DNA of 64,000 nucleotides, taken from Bradyrhizobium nitroreducens. Lineage in GTDB: Bacteria > Pseudomonadota > Alphaproteobacteria > Rhizobiales > Xanthobacteraceae. The notes beneath the pieces were generated by a model. It was not told the origin of the DNA, searched no databases, and worked only from the letters and a program-made list of their open reading frames with translations. Below, one piece after another: positions 43,689 through 52,857 of this stretch. Made by a program: the position numbers and the translations under genes. Each line of letters opens with the position of its first letter. Position 1 is the stretch's first letter. The stretch is from positions 5,653,394 through 5,717,393 of the forward strand of contig NZ_LFJC01000003.1 of NCBI RefSeq assembly GCF_002776695.1, given 5' to 3'.

Positions 43689-45011
43689 CTAGTCTTCCTT
43701 GCCACAGTCGCGCGGCGTAATGTTCTTGTCTGCGGCATATTGAGCCGCCGACTGTTCGGCGAGCTTCCGGACGAGGGCCCGATCGCCAGCGACCCACCCC
43801 TTCGACTTCGGGATGAAGTTCGTTCCATCCCACTCCTGCACCATTGCCGCGCCCGATCCTTCGTGGTCCGCGCAGCTGGTCTTCATCGGGGGAATCAAAC
43901 CGAGCGCACCGATCTCCCCTAGGCGCTTTTCGTCGAGGACAAGATGCTCGTATCCCCAACGCACCTGTTCCGCAGTGACCGGCCTTCCAATCCCGTATTT
44001 TTGTTGAGCCGCGCGAATTGCCTCAGTCATCAAAATTCCGATGACAATCCCGCGAACGTGCGAGACGCTTCCGAACTTCGCATCACCGCTCAAGTTTCCT
44101 TTGCCACGGTCATACAGCGTCCCCTTGATATCCTCGAGCACCGGGAACGATCCGGGAGCCGTGAACGTCATGGACAGATACCCTTTCGCGGCATCCCCAG
44201 CCGGAACGGTGTCTACCTCGGATCCAGCCCACCACGATCCAATCATCTTCTCGCGCGGGTAGCCTACCCGCGCGGCCGCCTTCATCGCAGCGGCGTTCAT
44301 CACTCCAAATCCCCACAAAATGACGTAGTCCGGTTTTGCTTGTCTGATCTGAAGCCATTGCGCCTGCTGTTCGATGCCAGGAGCCGGAATTGCTATCTTG
44401 ATCAGATTGAAGCCAATCTCTTTGGCATAGTGGTCGAGCACCGGGAAGGATTCCTTCCCATAGGCCGAGTCGTGGTAGAGATCGACGATAGTCTTGCCCT
44501 TCAGTCTATCCATACCTCCGGACTGCTGCGCCATATACTCGACCATCGCCGCAGCTTGACTCCAATACGTCGAGATCAACGGAAAGACCCACGGAAACAC
44601 CCGCCCATCAGCTGCATCTGCCCGACCATATCCCATGGTGGTCATCGGGAGCTTGTCTTGCGGCAGACGATCGAGAAGCGCATAGGCGATCCCGGTCGAG
44701 CCGGTCTCGATGACGGATGCTCCTCCCTGGCGATCCTTCAAGCGCTCGTAGCATTCGACGCCCCTTGACGTATTGTATTCGGTTTCACATTCCTCGAACG
44801 TGATCCGAACGCCGTTGATGCCTCCCTTCGCGTTCGTCAAGTTGAGGTAATCGATCAAGCCACTGAACATGCTTGCCCCATTCGCGGCAAATGGCCCGAC
44901 GCGGTACGAAAGAACGGGAATGTACTGCTCGGGCTGATCGGCACAGGCAGGAGCCGCTAATAGCGCGCTTGCGCTCAACAGCACCGTCGCAAGCTTATAG
45001 AAGTGCTTCAT
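43689..45011 (-). CDS. LIV-type periplasmic substrate-binding protein
   Basis: 440 residues. Signal peptide at 1-24 (MKHFYKLATVLLSASALLAA, cut after ACA). Mature protein: YRVGPFAANGASMFSGLIDY, NAKGGINGVRITFEECETEY, TIVDLYHDSAYGKE, WGFGVMNAAAMKAAARVGYP. At over 400 residues it belongs to the larger ABC-binding class used for aromatic and other organic acids rather than the classic LivK. Part of the livHMFG-like operon between LivM and LivF. Ligand unknown; the enzymes around suggest a carboxylic acid. Confidence 0.88.
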   Translation of the reverse strand: MKHFYKLATVLLSASALLAAPACADQPEQYIPVLSYRVGPFAANGASMFSGLIDYLNLTNAKGGINGVRITFEECETEYNTSRGVECYERLKDRQGGASVIETGSTGIAYALLDRLPQDKLPMTTMGYGRADAADGRVFPWVFPLISTYWSQAAAMVEYMAQQSGGMDRLKGKTIVDLYHDSAYGKESFPVLDHYAKEIGFNLIKIAIPAPGIEQQAQWLQIRQAKPDYVILWGFGVMNAAAMKAAARVGYPREKMIGSWWAGSEVDTVPAGDAAKGYLSMTFTAPGSFPVLEDIKGTLYDRGKGNLSGDAKFGSVSHVRGIVIGILMTEAIRAAQQKYGIGRPVTAEQVRWGYEHLVLDEKRLGEIGALGLIPPMKTSCADHEGSGAAMVQEWDGTNFIPKSKGWVAGDRALVRKLAEQSAAQYAADKNITPRDCGKED

Positions 45012-45047
45012 AATGTTCCTCCCAACTTTGTTAATTCCCTTGTGACG

Positions 45048-46124
45048 TCAGTGCGACAGAGGCCAGATCTGCAGCTTTTCCTTGGCGCGTTGCCACAGCC
45101 GGGCCAAGCCGTGCGGCTCGACCACCAAGAAGACGATTATTATCCCCCCGAATATGATGAGTTCGACGTTCGAGGTGATGCCAGACGGGGCCTTAAGGCC
45201 GCTGAAGTGCTCCATCGCACTGAAGAATACGTTCAGCCAGATCGGAAGCAGCACAATGAATGCTGCACCGATGAAGGATCCCAGAATGCTTCCCAGGCCG
45301 CCAATGATGATCATGAACAAGATCTTGAACGAAAGATCGAGACTGAACCCATCCGGTTCGACAGTCGACACGTAAGCATATGAATAGAGCGCGCCCGCAA
45401 TGCCGCAATAGAACGCGCTCACCGCAAAGGCGGTGAGCTTGGCGTAGAGCGGATTGATACCAATGACTTCTGCCGCAACGTCCATGTCCCGGATGGACAT
45501 CCAGGATCGCCCTATGTTCGACCGCATTAAGTTGCTCGCCACGACGGTTAGCGTCGTGACGACCACAAGCACGAACAGATATTTGCTGACGTGATTGTCC
45601 AGTGCGAAGCCGAGTGGTGCGACATGCTGGACCGTAATCACACCAGATGCGGCGTAGTTGGTGAACCAGCCGACCTTGCTGAGGCACCACACGATGAAAA
45701 ACTGCGTCGCGAGCGTCGAAGCAGCCAGGTAGAAACCGCGTATCCGAAGCGACGGCAAGCCAAAGAGCACCCCGATCGCCGACGCGCACATTCCACCCAG
45801 CAAGAACGCCAACAACGAGGGGATTGCTGGAACCCGCAACAGCAGATTGAACGATGCGAATGCTCCGATCGCCATGAACGCAGCGGAACCGAACGACACT
45901 TGTCCTGCGAAGCCGGTCAGGATGTTCAAGCCAAGCGCCGCCAACGAGAATATCAAAAACGGAATTAGCACCGCCGACAGCAAGTAGGGCGAGGCAACTA
46001 GCGGAATAGCAATCGACGCCACCAACATGGTGGCGATGAATACTGTGCGCTCCAGCTTTTCGCCGATTAGTCTGTTGTCCTCATAGTACGAGGTCCTGAA
46101 TTGGCCGGATAACCGGTAAAACAT
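45048..46124 (-). CDS. livM: LIV-type ABC transporter permease LivM
   Basis: 358 residues, about 8 membrane segments (e.g. MLVASIAIPLVASPYLLSAV, LIPFLIFSLAALGLNILTG). Family mark GLNILTGFAGQVSFGSAAFM at 60-80, then GLPSLRIRGFYLAASTLA and the cytoplasmic loop with GRSWMSIRDMDVAAEVIGIN (the EAA-type loop that meets the ATPases). Forms the channel with LivH. Confidence 0.92.
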   Translation of the reverse strand: MFYRLSGQFRTSYYEDNRLIGEKLERTVFIATMLVASIAIPLVASPYLLSAVLIPFLIFSLAALGLNILTGFAGQVSFGSAAFMAIGAFASFNLLLRVPAIPSLLAFLLGGMCASAIGVLFGLPSLRIRGFYLAASTLATQFFIVWCLSKVGWFTNYAASGVITVQHVAPLGFALDNHVSKYLFVLVVVTTLTVVASNLMRSNIGRSWMSIRDMDVAAEVIGINPLYAKLTAFAVSAFYCGIAGALYSYAYVSTVEPDGFSLDLSFKILFMIIIGGLGSILGSFIGAAFIVLLPIWLNVFFSAMEHFSGLKAPSGITSNVELIIFGGIIIVFLVVEPHGLARLWQRAKEKLQIWPLSH

Positions 46125-46139
46125 GTCCCATTCCCCTCG

Positions 46140-47054
46140 TTAGACGCGCCGAATGATGCGATCGCCGAACAATCCTTCCGGCCGAACAAGCAGAAACAGC
46201 AAGGCAAGGACGTAAGGAAACCAGCTTTCGATTCCGCCACCGATCATCGGTCCGATGTACACGTCTGCGAGCTTCTCCGAGGCGCCTATGATCAGGCCTC
46301 CGGCGAAGGCACCCGGTATAGAGCTGAAGCCGCCGATTATCAGAACCGGAAATGCCTTCAATGCGACAAGTGTGAGTGAATACTGGACCCCGTTGCGCGC
46401 TCCCCAAAGAAGACCCGCGACCAGCGCCACCAGCCCCGCTGCGCTCCAAACGATGATCAAAACGCGCTCTAGCGGAATGCCGACCGACAGTGCCGCCTTG
46501 GTGTCATCAGCCACTGCACGCAGCGCCCGCCCCGTCTTCGTCAGAGAGAAGAACGCCGAGAGCACCCCTATCAAGGCGAGCGCAATGATGGACGCGACAA
46601 GATCAAAGGTCGACACTCCTACCCCAGTGCTGTCTAGCAACCACTCGAGCGGAACATCGGGGATACCGAGATCGAGTGCTCGCGCGTTATTTCCCCAGAC
46701 GGCTTGCGCCAGGCCCTCGATCACGAACGCGAGCCCCAATGTCGCCATGAAGAGCGATATTGGCGGCTGCGCCAATAGCGGCTTGAGAATTAGGCGCTCG
46801 ATCAAGATAGCGAGAACGACGGTAAAAATGGCGGTCATGGCAATTGCGAGCCACAAGGGAACGCCTTGCTGCTCAAGCCCGGTCGCGGTCAGCGCCCCTA
46901 GGAAGACCATCGCGCCCTGAGCGAAATTGAAGACGCCGGATGCCTTGTAGATCAACACGAAGCCTAGCGCCACGAGACCGTACATCACGCCGGCAAGGAG
47001 GCCCCCGACGAGAACTTCCACGAAGAACGCCATTGGCTTAACCCACCCGCTCAC
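46140..47054 (-). CDS. livH: LIV-type ABC transporter permease LivH
   Basis: 304 residues, about 8 membrane segments. Typical opening VLVGGLLAGVMYGLVALGFV, then LIYKASGVFNFAQGAMVFLG. Ends with GGFSSIPGAFAGGLIIGASE. The start overlaps the LivG stop by 17 bases, so they are coupled. Confidence 0.92.
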   Translation of the reverse strand: MSGWVKPMAFFVEVLVGGLLAGVMYGLVALGFVLIYKASGVFNFAQGAMVFLGALTATGLEQQGVPLWLAIAMTAIFTVVLAILIERLILKPLLAQPPISLFMATLGLAFVIEGLAQAVWGNNARALDLGIPDVPLEWLLDSTGVGVSTFDLVASIIALALIGVLSAFFSLTKTGRALRAVADDTKAALSVGIPLERVLIIVWSAAGLVALVAGLLWGARNGVQYSLTLVALKAFPVLIIGGFSSIPGAFAGGLIIGASEKLADVYIGPMIGGGIESWFPYVLALLFLLVRPEGLFGDRIIRRV

Positions 47055-47829
47055 TTCGGCCGAGGTAGGCCCGGATCACTTCGTCGTTGTCCCGAACACA
47101 TTTAGGCTGCCCGTCAGCGATCTTTCTGCCATAGTCCAGCACGACGATTCGATCCGATATGTCCATAACGACGCTCATGTCGTGTTCGATGAGAATGATC
47201 GTCGTGCCGTCTCGGCGATTGCTGTTCAGGATAAACCTGCACATCTCCCGCTTCTCTTCGGCGTTCATGCCGGCCATCGGCTCGTCCAAGAGCAAGATCC
47301 GCGGCTCAGCAGCCAAGGCTCTCGCCAGCTCGACGCGTTTCTGCAGTCCGTACGGTAGTTGCGAAACTACCTTCTTACGGTATCGCTCGAGCTCCATGAA
47401 CTCGATCACTTCCTCGGCCTTCTCCCGTTGAGCGGCCTCTTCTCGGCGAGCGCGCCCAAACCAGACTGCCTGCTCCAATAGGCTCGCCTTGAATTTCAGG
47501 TTTCGTCCCGCGACAACATTCTCCAGGACCGTCATTCCCTGAAAGAGAGCGATATTCTGAAACGTCCGTGCGAAGCCCGCAGCCGCGGCCATCCGCGTGC
47601 TCATGCGGGTACGTTTTTCGCCGTTGAAGACAATCTCTCCTTCCTGCGGACAGTAGATGCCATTGATCACATTGAGCATGGAGCTCTTGCCGGCGCCGTT
47701 CGGCCCGATGATCGCACGCACCTCGTGCTCCTGCACATCGAACGAAATATTGGCGAGTGCTGCAACTCCCCCAAAGCGAAGCGATATACCTCTGAGTTGG
47801 AGGAGTGGAGGGATGGCGTTCTGCATCAA
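47038..47829 (-). CDS. livG: LIV-type ABC transporter ATPase LivG
   Basis: 263 residues. Walker A GPNGAGKSSMLNVING, FARTFQNIALFQGMTVLENV (Q-loop), signature LPYGLQKRVELARALAAEP, Walker B ILLLDEPMAGMNAEEKREMC and IEHDMSVVMDISDRIVVLD. First ATPase of the importer. Its start overlaps the AMP-binding-like gene by 4 bases. Confidence 0.92.
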   Translation of the reverse strand: MMQNAIPPLLQLRGISLRFGGVAALANISFDVQEHEVRAIIGPNGAGKSSMLNVINGIYCPQEGEIVFNGEKRTRMSTRMAAAAGFARTFQNIALFQGMTVLENVVAGRNLKFKASLLEQAVWFGRARREEAAQREKAEEVIEFMELERYRKKVVSQLPYGLQKRVELARALAAEPRILLLDEPMAGMNAEEKREMCRFILNSNRRDGTTIILIEHDMSVVMDISDRIVVLDYGRKIADGQPKCVRDNDEVIRAYLGRSERVG

Positions 47830-49046
47830 TGCACCACCGATGACGCGGTCACTTTGGCACCTACGACTGGCGACACCGCGGACGTTACGGCCGTCCGCGG
47901 CCCCGCCTCCGGTGCGGATACCGCCTTAATCCCCAGCGCAGCCAAAAACTCAATAGTCCCATCTCTTGGTACGCCCGCGATGAACATGGCTCTCACTCGC
48001 GAGAATCCCAGCACGTCTCGCAATGGCCAGAGCAGAACCGTGCGCGCAACAACGGTCAATAAGATGTTACGCTCTCGACAACGATCTAGCGCCCGAACAA
48101 GTCGATCGCGACCCGCGGCGCCGACTCGCGCAAGCGTCGCATCTCTCAACTTCGGGACCAACCAATCAGGGACGAAGTGGATCGTCGGACCGATCTCGCG
48201 AACATCTGCCGACACCGTATCCGCGGCCTCGGGAAAATTGACAGTCATTCCCGTTGAAAGAGGCAGGATATGCGAGCCGTATAGATCGGTCCAACAGCCG
48301 AATGGCAGATAAGCAACCGCGCCATCTGCCGTGCTAATCTTGTTGTTTCTCGAGTCCGCCAACGACTTTCCGACCGCATCGGCTTGCACGACCCAGACGC
48401 TCTCGGTCCGCGTCCAGGATGCGGGAGGCGAACCAAGCGTAACGTCGGGAAACGGCAGATAGGCCAGGCAATCGCGTTGCTGTGGTGATCGTAGCTCCTG
48501 GTCCAACTCCTGTCCCAACGTCGAATTGTCCCGCTTCCCCGAGAGGATGACCTCATCCAGCGACTTTGCCGTGAGTGACTCATCGACTTCGAGGTCAGCG
48601 ACGTTGTCGACTATGACGTATTTGAGTGCAGGTCTAACCGCCTCGGCTGCATGAGCGAGCTTCTCATATTGGCCGCTGCCGTCCACCACCACGACAGAAA
48701 TGTCGTGTTCAAGAATAAGCCGCACAAGCATATCAGCCGGCGTGTCTGCGGCCATCGGCATCGGCACGCATCTAAGCCATTGCGCCGCCGACAACGCCCA
48801 ATACAGGCGAGGTCGATTCTCGCCGATGATCCCCACCCGATCGCCGGACCTGATCCCAGACTCGCGAAGCGCGACCGCAAGCGCGCGAACGTTTGCGAAC
48901 ACCTCACCCCAGGTCCATTGCCGCCATATTCCCCGATTCTTCTCGCGCATGCAGATGCGATCTGCGAGCCGAATTGCGTGATCTGCAAATAGCTGTAGCA
49001 CGCTTTTCGACGCGATTTGACCGTCGGAGCTTGAGGCAAATGCCAT
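47826..49046 (-). CDS. Degenerate AMP-binding (acyl-CoA synthetase-like) protein, probably inactive
   Basis: 406 residues from ATG at 49046. The N-terminal part looks like a long-chain acyl-CoA synthetase: RICMREKNRGIWRQWTWGEV, VRALAVALRESGIRSGDRVG, IIGENRPRLYWALSAAQ. The P-loop TSGTTGxPKG expected near residue 200 is absent (WVVQADAVGKSLAD stands in its place) and the C-terminal catalytic Lys domain is missing; full members are about 600-650 residues. AMP-binding genes often sit inside LIV operons of this type. It could be a decayed gene still in frame or a regulatory scaffold. Adenylation is not expected. Confidence 0.65.
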   Translation of the reverse strand: MAFASSSDGQIASKSVLQLFADHAIRLADRICMREKNRGIWRQWTWGEVFANVRALAVALRESGIRSGDRVGIIGENRPRLYWALSAAQWLRCVPMPMAADTPADMLVRLILEHDISVVVVDGSGQYEKLAHAAEAVRPALKYVIVDNVADLEVDESLTAKSLDEVILSGKRDNSTLGQELDQELRSPQQRDCLAYLPFPDVTLGSPPASWTRTESVWVVQADAVGKSLADSRNNKISTADGAVAYLPFGCWTDLYGSHILPLSTGMTVNFPEAADTVSADVREIGPTIHFVPDWLVPKLRDATLARVGAAGRDRLVRALDRCRERNILLTVVARTVLLWPLRDVLGFSRVRAMFIAGVPRDGTIEFLAALGIKAVSAPEAGPRTAVTSAVSPVVGAKVTASSVVH

Positions 49047-49081
49047 GGCCGCTACTTCTCGGCGATTGGGACACAACTGAA

Positions 49082-50659
49082 TCAAGCGACTTGTTCGCCA
49101 GACCTTTTGGTGGACGCTCTCGTGCTGACGGCTCGGCCACTCTCAATGTCTGCCGCAGCCATCTCTCGGAGTTTGAACCGCCGGATCTTGCCGTTTGCGG
49201 TCAGTGGCAACTCGTCCAGGAAGCTGAATGTACGCGGAAGCTTGTACTTGGCGAGGTGGGCAGCGCAGTGTTCTGCCATCGCAGTCATGTCAACGACGTG
49301 CCCCGGACGGAGGACCACAAAGGCGTGAATGTCCTCGCCGCGCAGTTCATCCGGCAGCCCTACCACGGCGACCGACATCACGGCAGGATGGAGGCTGATG
49401 GCGTTCTCGACCTCCTTCGGGAAGACGTTGAAGCCATTGGCAACTATCATGTCCTTGACGCGATCCATTATGTAGACGTTGCCATTGGAATCCACTCGGC
49501 CGATATCACCCGTGTATAACCAGCCTCCATGGAGGGTACGCGTCGTCAACTCCGGCTGGTTCCAATATCCGTGCATGAAGGTTGGAGACCTAAATACCAG
49601 CTCGCCCGCCTCTCCGACCGGCACTTCTTTTCCGTCGGGGTCGAGGACGCGTAGCTCAAACCCCCGCAGCACCGGCCCAGTCGATCCCTCAGGACAATCG
49701 ACGCCAGGCATTTGAATCGCAGCGACCGTGGAGATTTCCGTCTGGCCATAGCACTCCACAGCCTCAATGCCCTTCGAGCGCAAGTGGCGCTTGAGCGACG
49801 GACTGACTGGTCCGCCACCAACATCGAGAATGCGAACGCTTGTAACGTCATGCCCCTCGAGCGCCTTTGCATCGAACATTCGCGCGAACATCGTTGGAAC
49901 GCCACTGAGGATCGAGACGCGGAACCGCTGGACGGTGTCCAGGGCGCTCTGCGGCTCAAAGCTCGGCAAAACGACCAGCGATGCCCGCACCATCGCGCTG
50001 TACATGAAGTCGAAGCTGTAGCCGAAGAGATGGAATGACGGGAGCAAGGTCAGAAACACATCGCGATCGTTGTATTTGATCCTCTCGATCACTCTGGCGG
50101 CATTTTCCACCAGACACTCCTGCTTGAGCACGATTCCCTTCGGCTCACCGGTCGTACCAGAGCTATAAATGATGAGGCACGGATCTTCTGGACGACTAAG
50201 CGGAGCGGCGATGGCATCCGCTCGCTCAACCAGACCGTCGTAGGAGGACCATCCCGATTGATCCGATCCAACCACGATCTTGAACTTCAGCCTCGCCGCG
50301 ACATCGTCCGACAACACGCCAATTCGCGTACCCTCGACTATACCAGCGCTCGCGCCGCAGTCGCGTATCAAGCGCCCAATCTCGTAGTCGGTACTTTGCG
50401 TATTTATTGGCACCGCGATCGCGCCAAGCAGGCTCGCCGCAATGAAGAACTCGTACAGCTCCCGGCGATTTCCCATCAGACAGACGATTCTGTCACCCCT
50501 CCCCACCCCCCCGCTGAAGAGAGCTCCCGCAATGCGGCGGGCTCGTTCGTATGTCTCCGAGTAGGTCGCGGAGCTTCCGTCGAGAAACTGAAGATGCCGA
50601 GCCTGGGGAGATCGCTCCGCTGCAGACGCGAAGATCGAGTCGATGGTCATGCTGTTCAT
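49082..50659 (-). CDS. Acyl-CoA synthetase (AMP-binding, class I)
   Basis: 525 residues from ATG at 50659 with GGAG upstream; a longer reading to 50818 overlaps the next gene. P-loop IYSSGTTGEPKGIVLKQ, ECYGQTEISTVAAIQMPG, GWLYTGDIGRVDSNGNVYIM, DRVKDMIVANGFNVFPKEVE and the catalytic Lys in LPLTANGKIRRFKLREM. All adenylation and thioesterification motifs are intact. It activates an acid taken up by the adjacent LIV transporter, most likely, since it lies in the same operon. Confidence 0.87.
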   Translation of the reverse strand: MNSMTIDSIFASAAERSPQARHLQFLDGSSATYSETYERARRIAGALFSGGVGRGDRIVCLMGNRRELYEFFIAASLLGAIAVPINTQSTDYEIGRLIRDCGASAGIVEGTRIGVLSDDVAARLKFKIVVGSDQSGWSSYDGLVERADAIAAPLSRPEDPCLIIYSSGTTGEPKGIVLKQECLVENAARVIERIKYNDRDVFLTLLPSFHLFGYSFDFMYSAMVRASLVVLPSFEPQSALDTVQRFRVSILSGVPTMFARMFDAKALEGHDVTSVRILDVGGGPVSPSLKRHLRSKGIEAVECYGQTEISTVAAIQMPGVDCPEGSTGPVLRGFELRVLDPDGKEVPVGEAGELVFRSPTFMHGYWNQPELTTRTLHGGWLYTGDIGRVDSNGNVYIMDRVKDMIVANGFNVFPKEVENAISLHPAVMSVAVVGLPDELRGEDIHAFVVLRPGHVVDMTAMAEHCAAHLAKYKLPRTFSFLDELPLTANGKIRRFKLREMAAADIESGRAVSTRASTKRSGEQVA

Positions 50660-50676
50660 GAGGCTCTCCATCATGC

Positions 50677-51486
50677 TTAAAGAGGGGAAAAGGGCGGAAA
50701 TGACGGGCTTCGCTTCTCCCTGAAGGAGGCAAGCCCTTCCTTCGCTTCCGGCCCCGTGAAACCCAGGAATTCGAGTGCGAGTGACGCATCGAAGGTTGGG
50801 CCAGCCTGACGAAGCCAATTATTGAGGGAGTACTTGGTCCAGCGGATGGCGCTTTGCGCTCCGCCAGCAAGGCGCGTTGCAATCTCGACGGCCTTTGCAT
50901 CCAGCTCACTATCCTCGACTGCAAGCGAAATGAGACCAATTTTCTCGGCTTCTTCTCCGGAAAGAGGATCGCACAGGAGCAGATAGTACTTTGCCTTGGC
51001 CAAGCCGCAAAGCAACGGCCAGACGATCGCCGCGTGATCACCGGCAGCAACACCCAGACGTGTATGACCATCGATGATGCGTGCCGTTCTGGACGCGATG
51101 GAAACGTCCGCAAGCAGACCGCAAACAAGACCCGCGCCAACGGCGGGGCCTCGAATTGCGCTGATCACAGGCTTTGAGCAGTTGATGACGTTGTAGACAA
51201 TATCGCGCGCTTCCTTCCAGTTTCGCGCGCGCGTTTCGAAGTCGTCTATGATCCCTGCGACCATCTCGAAATCGCCGCCTGCTGAGAAATTCGCACCGGT
51301 CCCGGTGATGATCGCGGCCGACACTTCGGGATCCGCATCCACGTCGCGCCAAATGGCACCCAGCTCCGCATGCATGACACTATCAGCGGAGTTCATCTTG
51401 CCGTTCGCCATGCTGATCCTGAGAACCCTTGGAGCCGGGTAGTCGAACCGAAGGCGCTTGTATTTGCTCGCATAGGCGTCGGTCAT
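50677..51486 (-). CDS. Enoyl-CoA hydratase/isomerase (crotonase family)
   Basis: 269 residues. TGTGANFSAGGDFEMVAGII and RGPAVGAGLVCGLLADVSIA mark the oxyanion hole; TRLGVAAGDHAAIVWPLLCG follows. First gene of the LIV operon; the operator-like element at 51529 lies 43 bp from its start codon and 100 bp from the divergent dehydrogenase. Confidence 0.88.
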   Translation of the reverse strand: MTDAYASKYKRLRFDYPAPRVLRISMANGKMNSADSVMHAELGAIWRDVDADPEVSAAIITGTGANFSAGGDFEMVAGIIDDFETRARNWKEARDIVYNVINCSKPVISAIRGPAVGAGLVCGLLADVSIASRTARIIDGHTRLGVAAGDHAAIVWPLLCGLAKAKYYLLLCDPLSGEEAEKIGLISLAVEDSELDAKAVEIATRLAGGAQSAIRWTKYSLNNWLRQAGPTFDASLALEFLGFTGPEAKEGLASFREKRSPSFPPFSPL

Positions 51487-51528
51487 GACCGGTCTCCACT
51501 CCCCATGGGCACAAACCCAGTTTTATTT

Positions 51529-51546
51529 CTAACGACTATACGGTAG
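51529..51546. promoter_or_regulatory. Operator-like element between LIV operon and acyl-CoA dehydrogenase
   Basis: CTAACGACTATACGGTAG, an inverted repeat with half-sites CTAACG and CTACCG, used here as the reference copy. The copy at 60266 (minus strand) is identical at 16 of 18 positions. It lies in the 160-bp divergent region and could control both directions. Confidence 0.65.
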
Positions 51547-51646
51547 TTTTTTCTTTGACGCAACGGTCCGCAAGAGCGACCGTTGGTCGCCAACGGTCAA
51601 AATCCAGAGAAACGTCAGCTCGTCCAAGACTTGAAAGGATAAGGGG

Positions 51647-52807
51647 ATGGTGCCCCACTTTACTGAAGAACTTCAGGAATTTCGAAAACAGGTTCGCCGC
51701 TTCGTGAAAGAGCGAGTTGTGCCTTATGGCGATGCGTGGGAACGCAATCAGATGATCCCCCGCGAACTATTTCGCGAGATGGGTGATCTCGGCTTCTTGG
51801 GAGTTATCTATCCCGAAAAATGGGGTGGCTCCGACCTCGGTGTATTCGGTCAGATCGTGCTGGCGGAAGAGCTCGCCAGGTCCACTTATGGCGGCGTAAC
51901 GGTGGCGGTGATGGTACACGTAGCCATGGCCTCTCCGCATCTTGTGCACGCCGGGACGGAGGACCAGCTCAGTCGATACGCCGGCGACATCGTCGCAGGC
52001 CGAAAGGTCTGCGGCATCGCAATAAGCGAGCCCGACGCGGGCTCGGACGTTTCGGGCATACGCACGAGGGCGCATCGAGACGGTAGCGACTGGATAATAA
52101 ACGGAAGCAAGTTCTGGATCACGAACGGGGCGTATGGTGACCTGTTCTTCGTGGCCGCGCGCACGGATCCCAATGCCAAGGGCTCCAAAGGGATCAGCGT
52201 TTTCATTGTCGAAAGAGGCACTCCAGGCTTCACGGTCGGTCGCAAGCTGGAGAAAATGGGCATCTGGTGTAGCGATACGGCTGAGCTCAACTTCGAGAAT
52301 GTGCGAGTGCCGGCTTCCAATCTGCTAGGCGAGGAAGGCAAGGGATTCTATGCATTGATGCATAACCTTCAGGGTGAGCGCCTGACATTGGGGGCAATGT
52401 GCACAGGGGAAGCGGCCGTCGTCCTAAAGCGCACTATTGACTATGTGCGTCAACGCAGGGCATTCGGCGGTACCCTGATGGACAAACAGGCCATTCGGCA
52501 GCGCCTCGCCATGCTCCATGCAAAGCTCGAATCTGGCAAACAGCTTCTGTACTACGCGGCGCACCTCGCCAACGAGGGTAAAAGGCCGATCCGCGAAGTA
52601 TCGATGGTGAAGGCGCTCTGCCCGGAGATCACCAACGAGATCATGTACAATTGCCAGCAATTCCATGGCGGCATGGGATATCTTCGCGACGGAGTTATCG
52701 AGCGGATGGTGCGCGACGCTCGGTTGCATGCGATCGGCGGCGGAGCCACGGAAGTCATGCTCGATGAGATCGCGAAACGCTTTGATGACGTCTGGTATTG
52801 GGATTGA
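51647..52807 (+). CDS. Acyl-CoA dehydrogenase
   Basis: 386 residues, ATG preceded by AAGGATAAGGGG. ACAD family: GIAISEPDAGSDVSGIRTRA, WIINGSKFWITNGAYGDLFF, AELNFENVRVPASNLLGEEG, DYVRQRRAFGGTLMDKQAIR and FHGGMGYLRDGVIERMVRDA; the last includes the Glu-Arg stretch of the active-site helix. Distinct from the dehydrogenase at 34803, so the cluster has two oxidation steps or two substrates. A terminator follows at 52815. Confidence 0.92.
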   Translation: MVPHFTEELQEFRKQVRRFVKERVVPYGDAWERNQMIPRELFREMGDLGFLGVIYPEKWGGSDLGVFGQIVLAEELARSTYGGVTVAVMVHVAMASPHLVHAGTEDQLSRYAGDIVAGRKVCGIAISEPDAGSDVSGIRTRAHRDGSDWIINGSKFWITNGAYGDLFFVAARTDPNAKGSKGISVFIVERGTPGFTVGRKLEKMGIWCSDTAELNFENVRVPASNLLGEEGKGFYALMHNLQGERLTLGAMCTGEAAVVLKRTIDYVRQRRAFGGTLMDKQAIRQRLAMLHAKLESGKQLLYYAAHLANEGKRPIREVSMVKALCPEITNEIMYNCQQFHGGMGYLRDGVIERMVRDARLHAIGGGATEVMLDEIAKRFDDVWYWD

Positions 52808-52814
52808 CGCGACC

Positions 52815-52837
52815 GGGTGCCTCCCGGTGAGGCACCC
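52815..52837 (+). terminator. Hairpin between convergent genes
   Basis: Perfect 9-bp stem (GGGTGCCTC/GAGGCACCC, loop CCGGT) starting 8 bp after the dehydrogenase stop, followed by TCCTTCTTG. The T tract is weak, so termination may be partial; it also lies 20 bp behind the convergent flavoenzyme stop. Confidence 0.7.
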
Positions 52838-52857
52838 TCCTTCTTGCTTGAAGTTCG

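Noticed and set aside
50660..50818. Longer N-terminus of the acyl-CoA synthetase
   Set aside because: It would overlap the upstream hydratase gene by over 140 bases and the added residues do not resemble family members.
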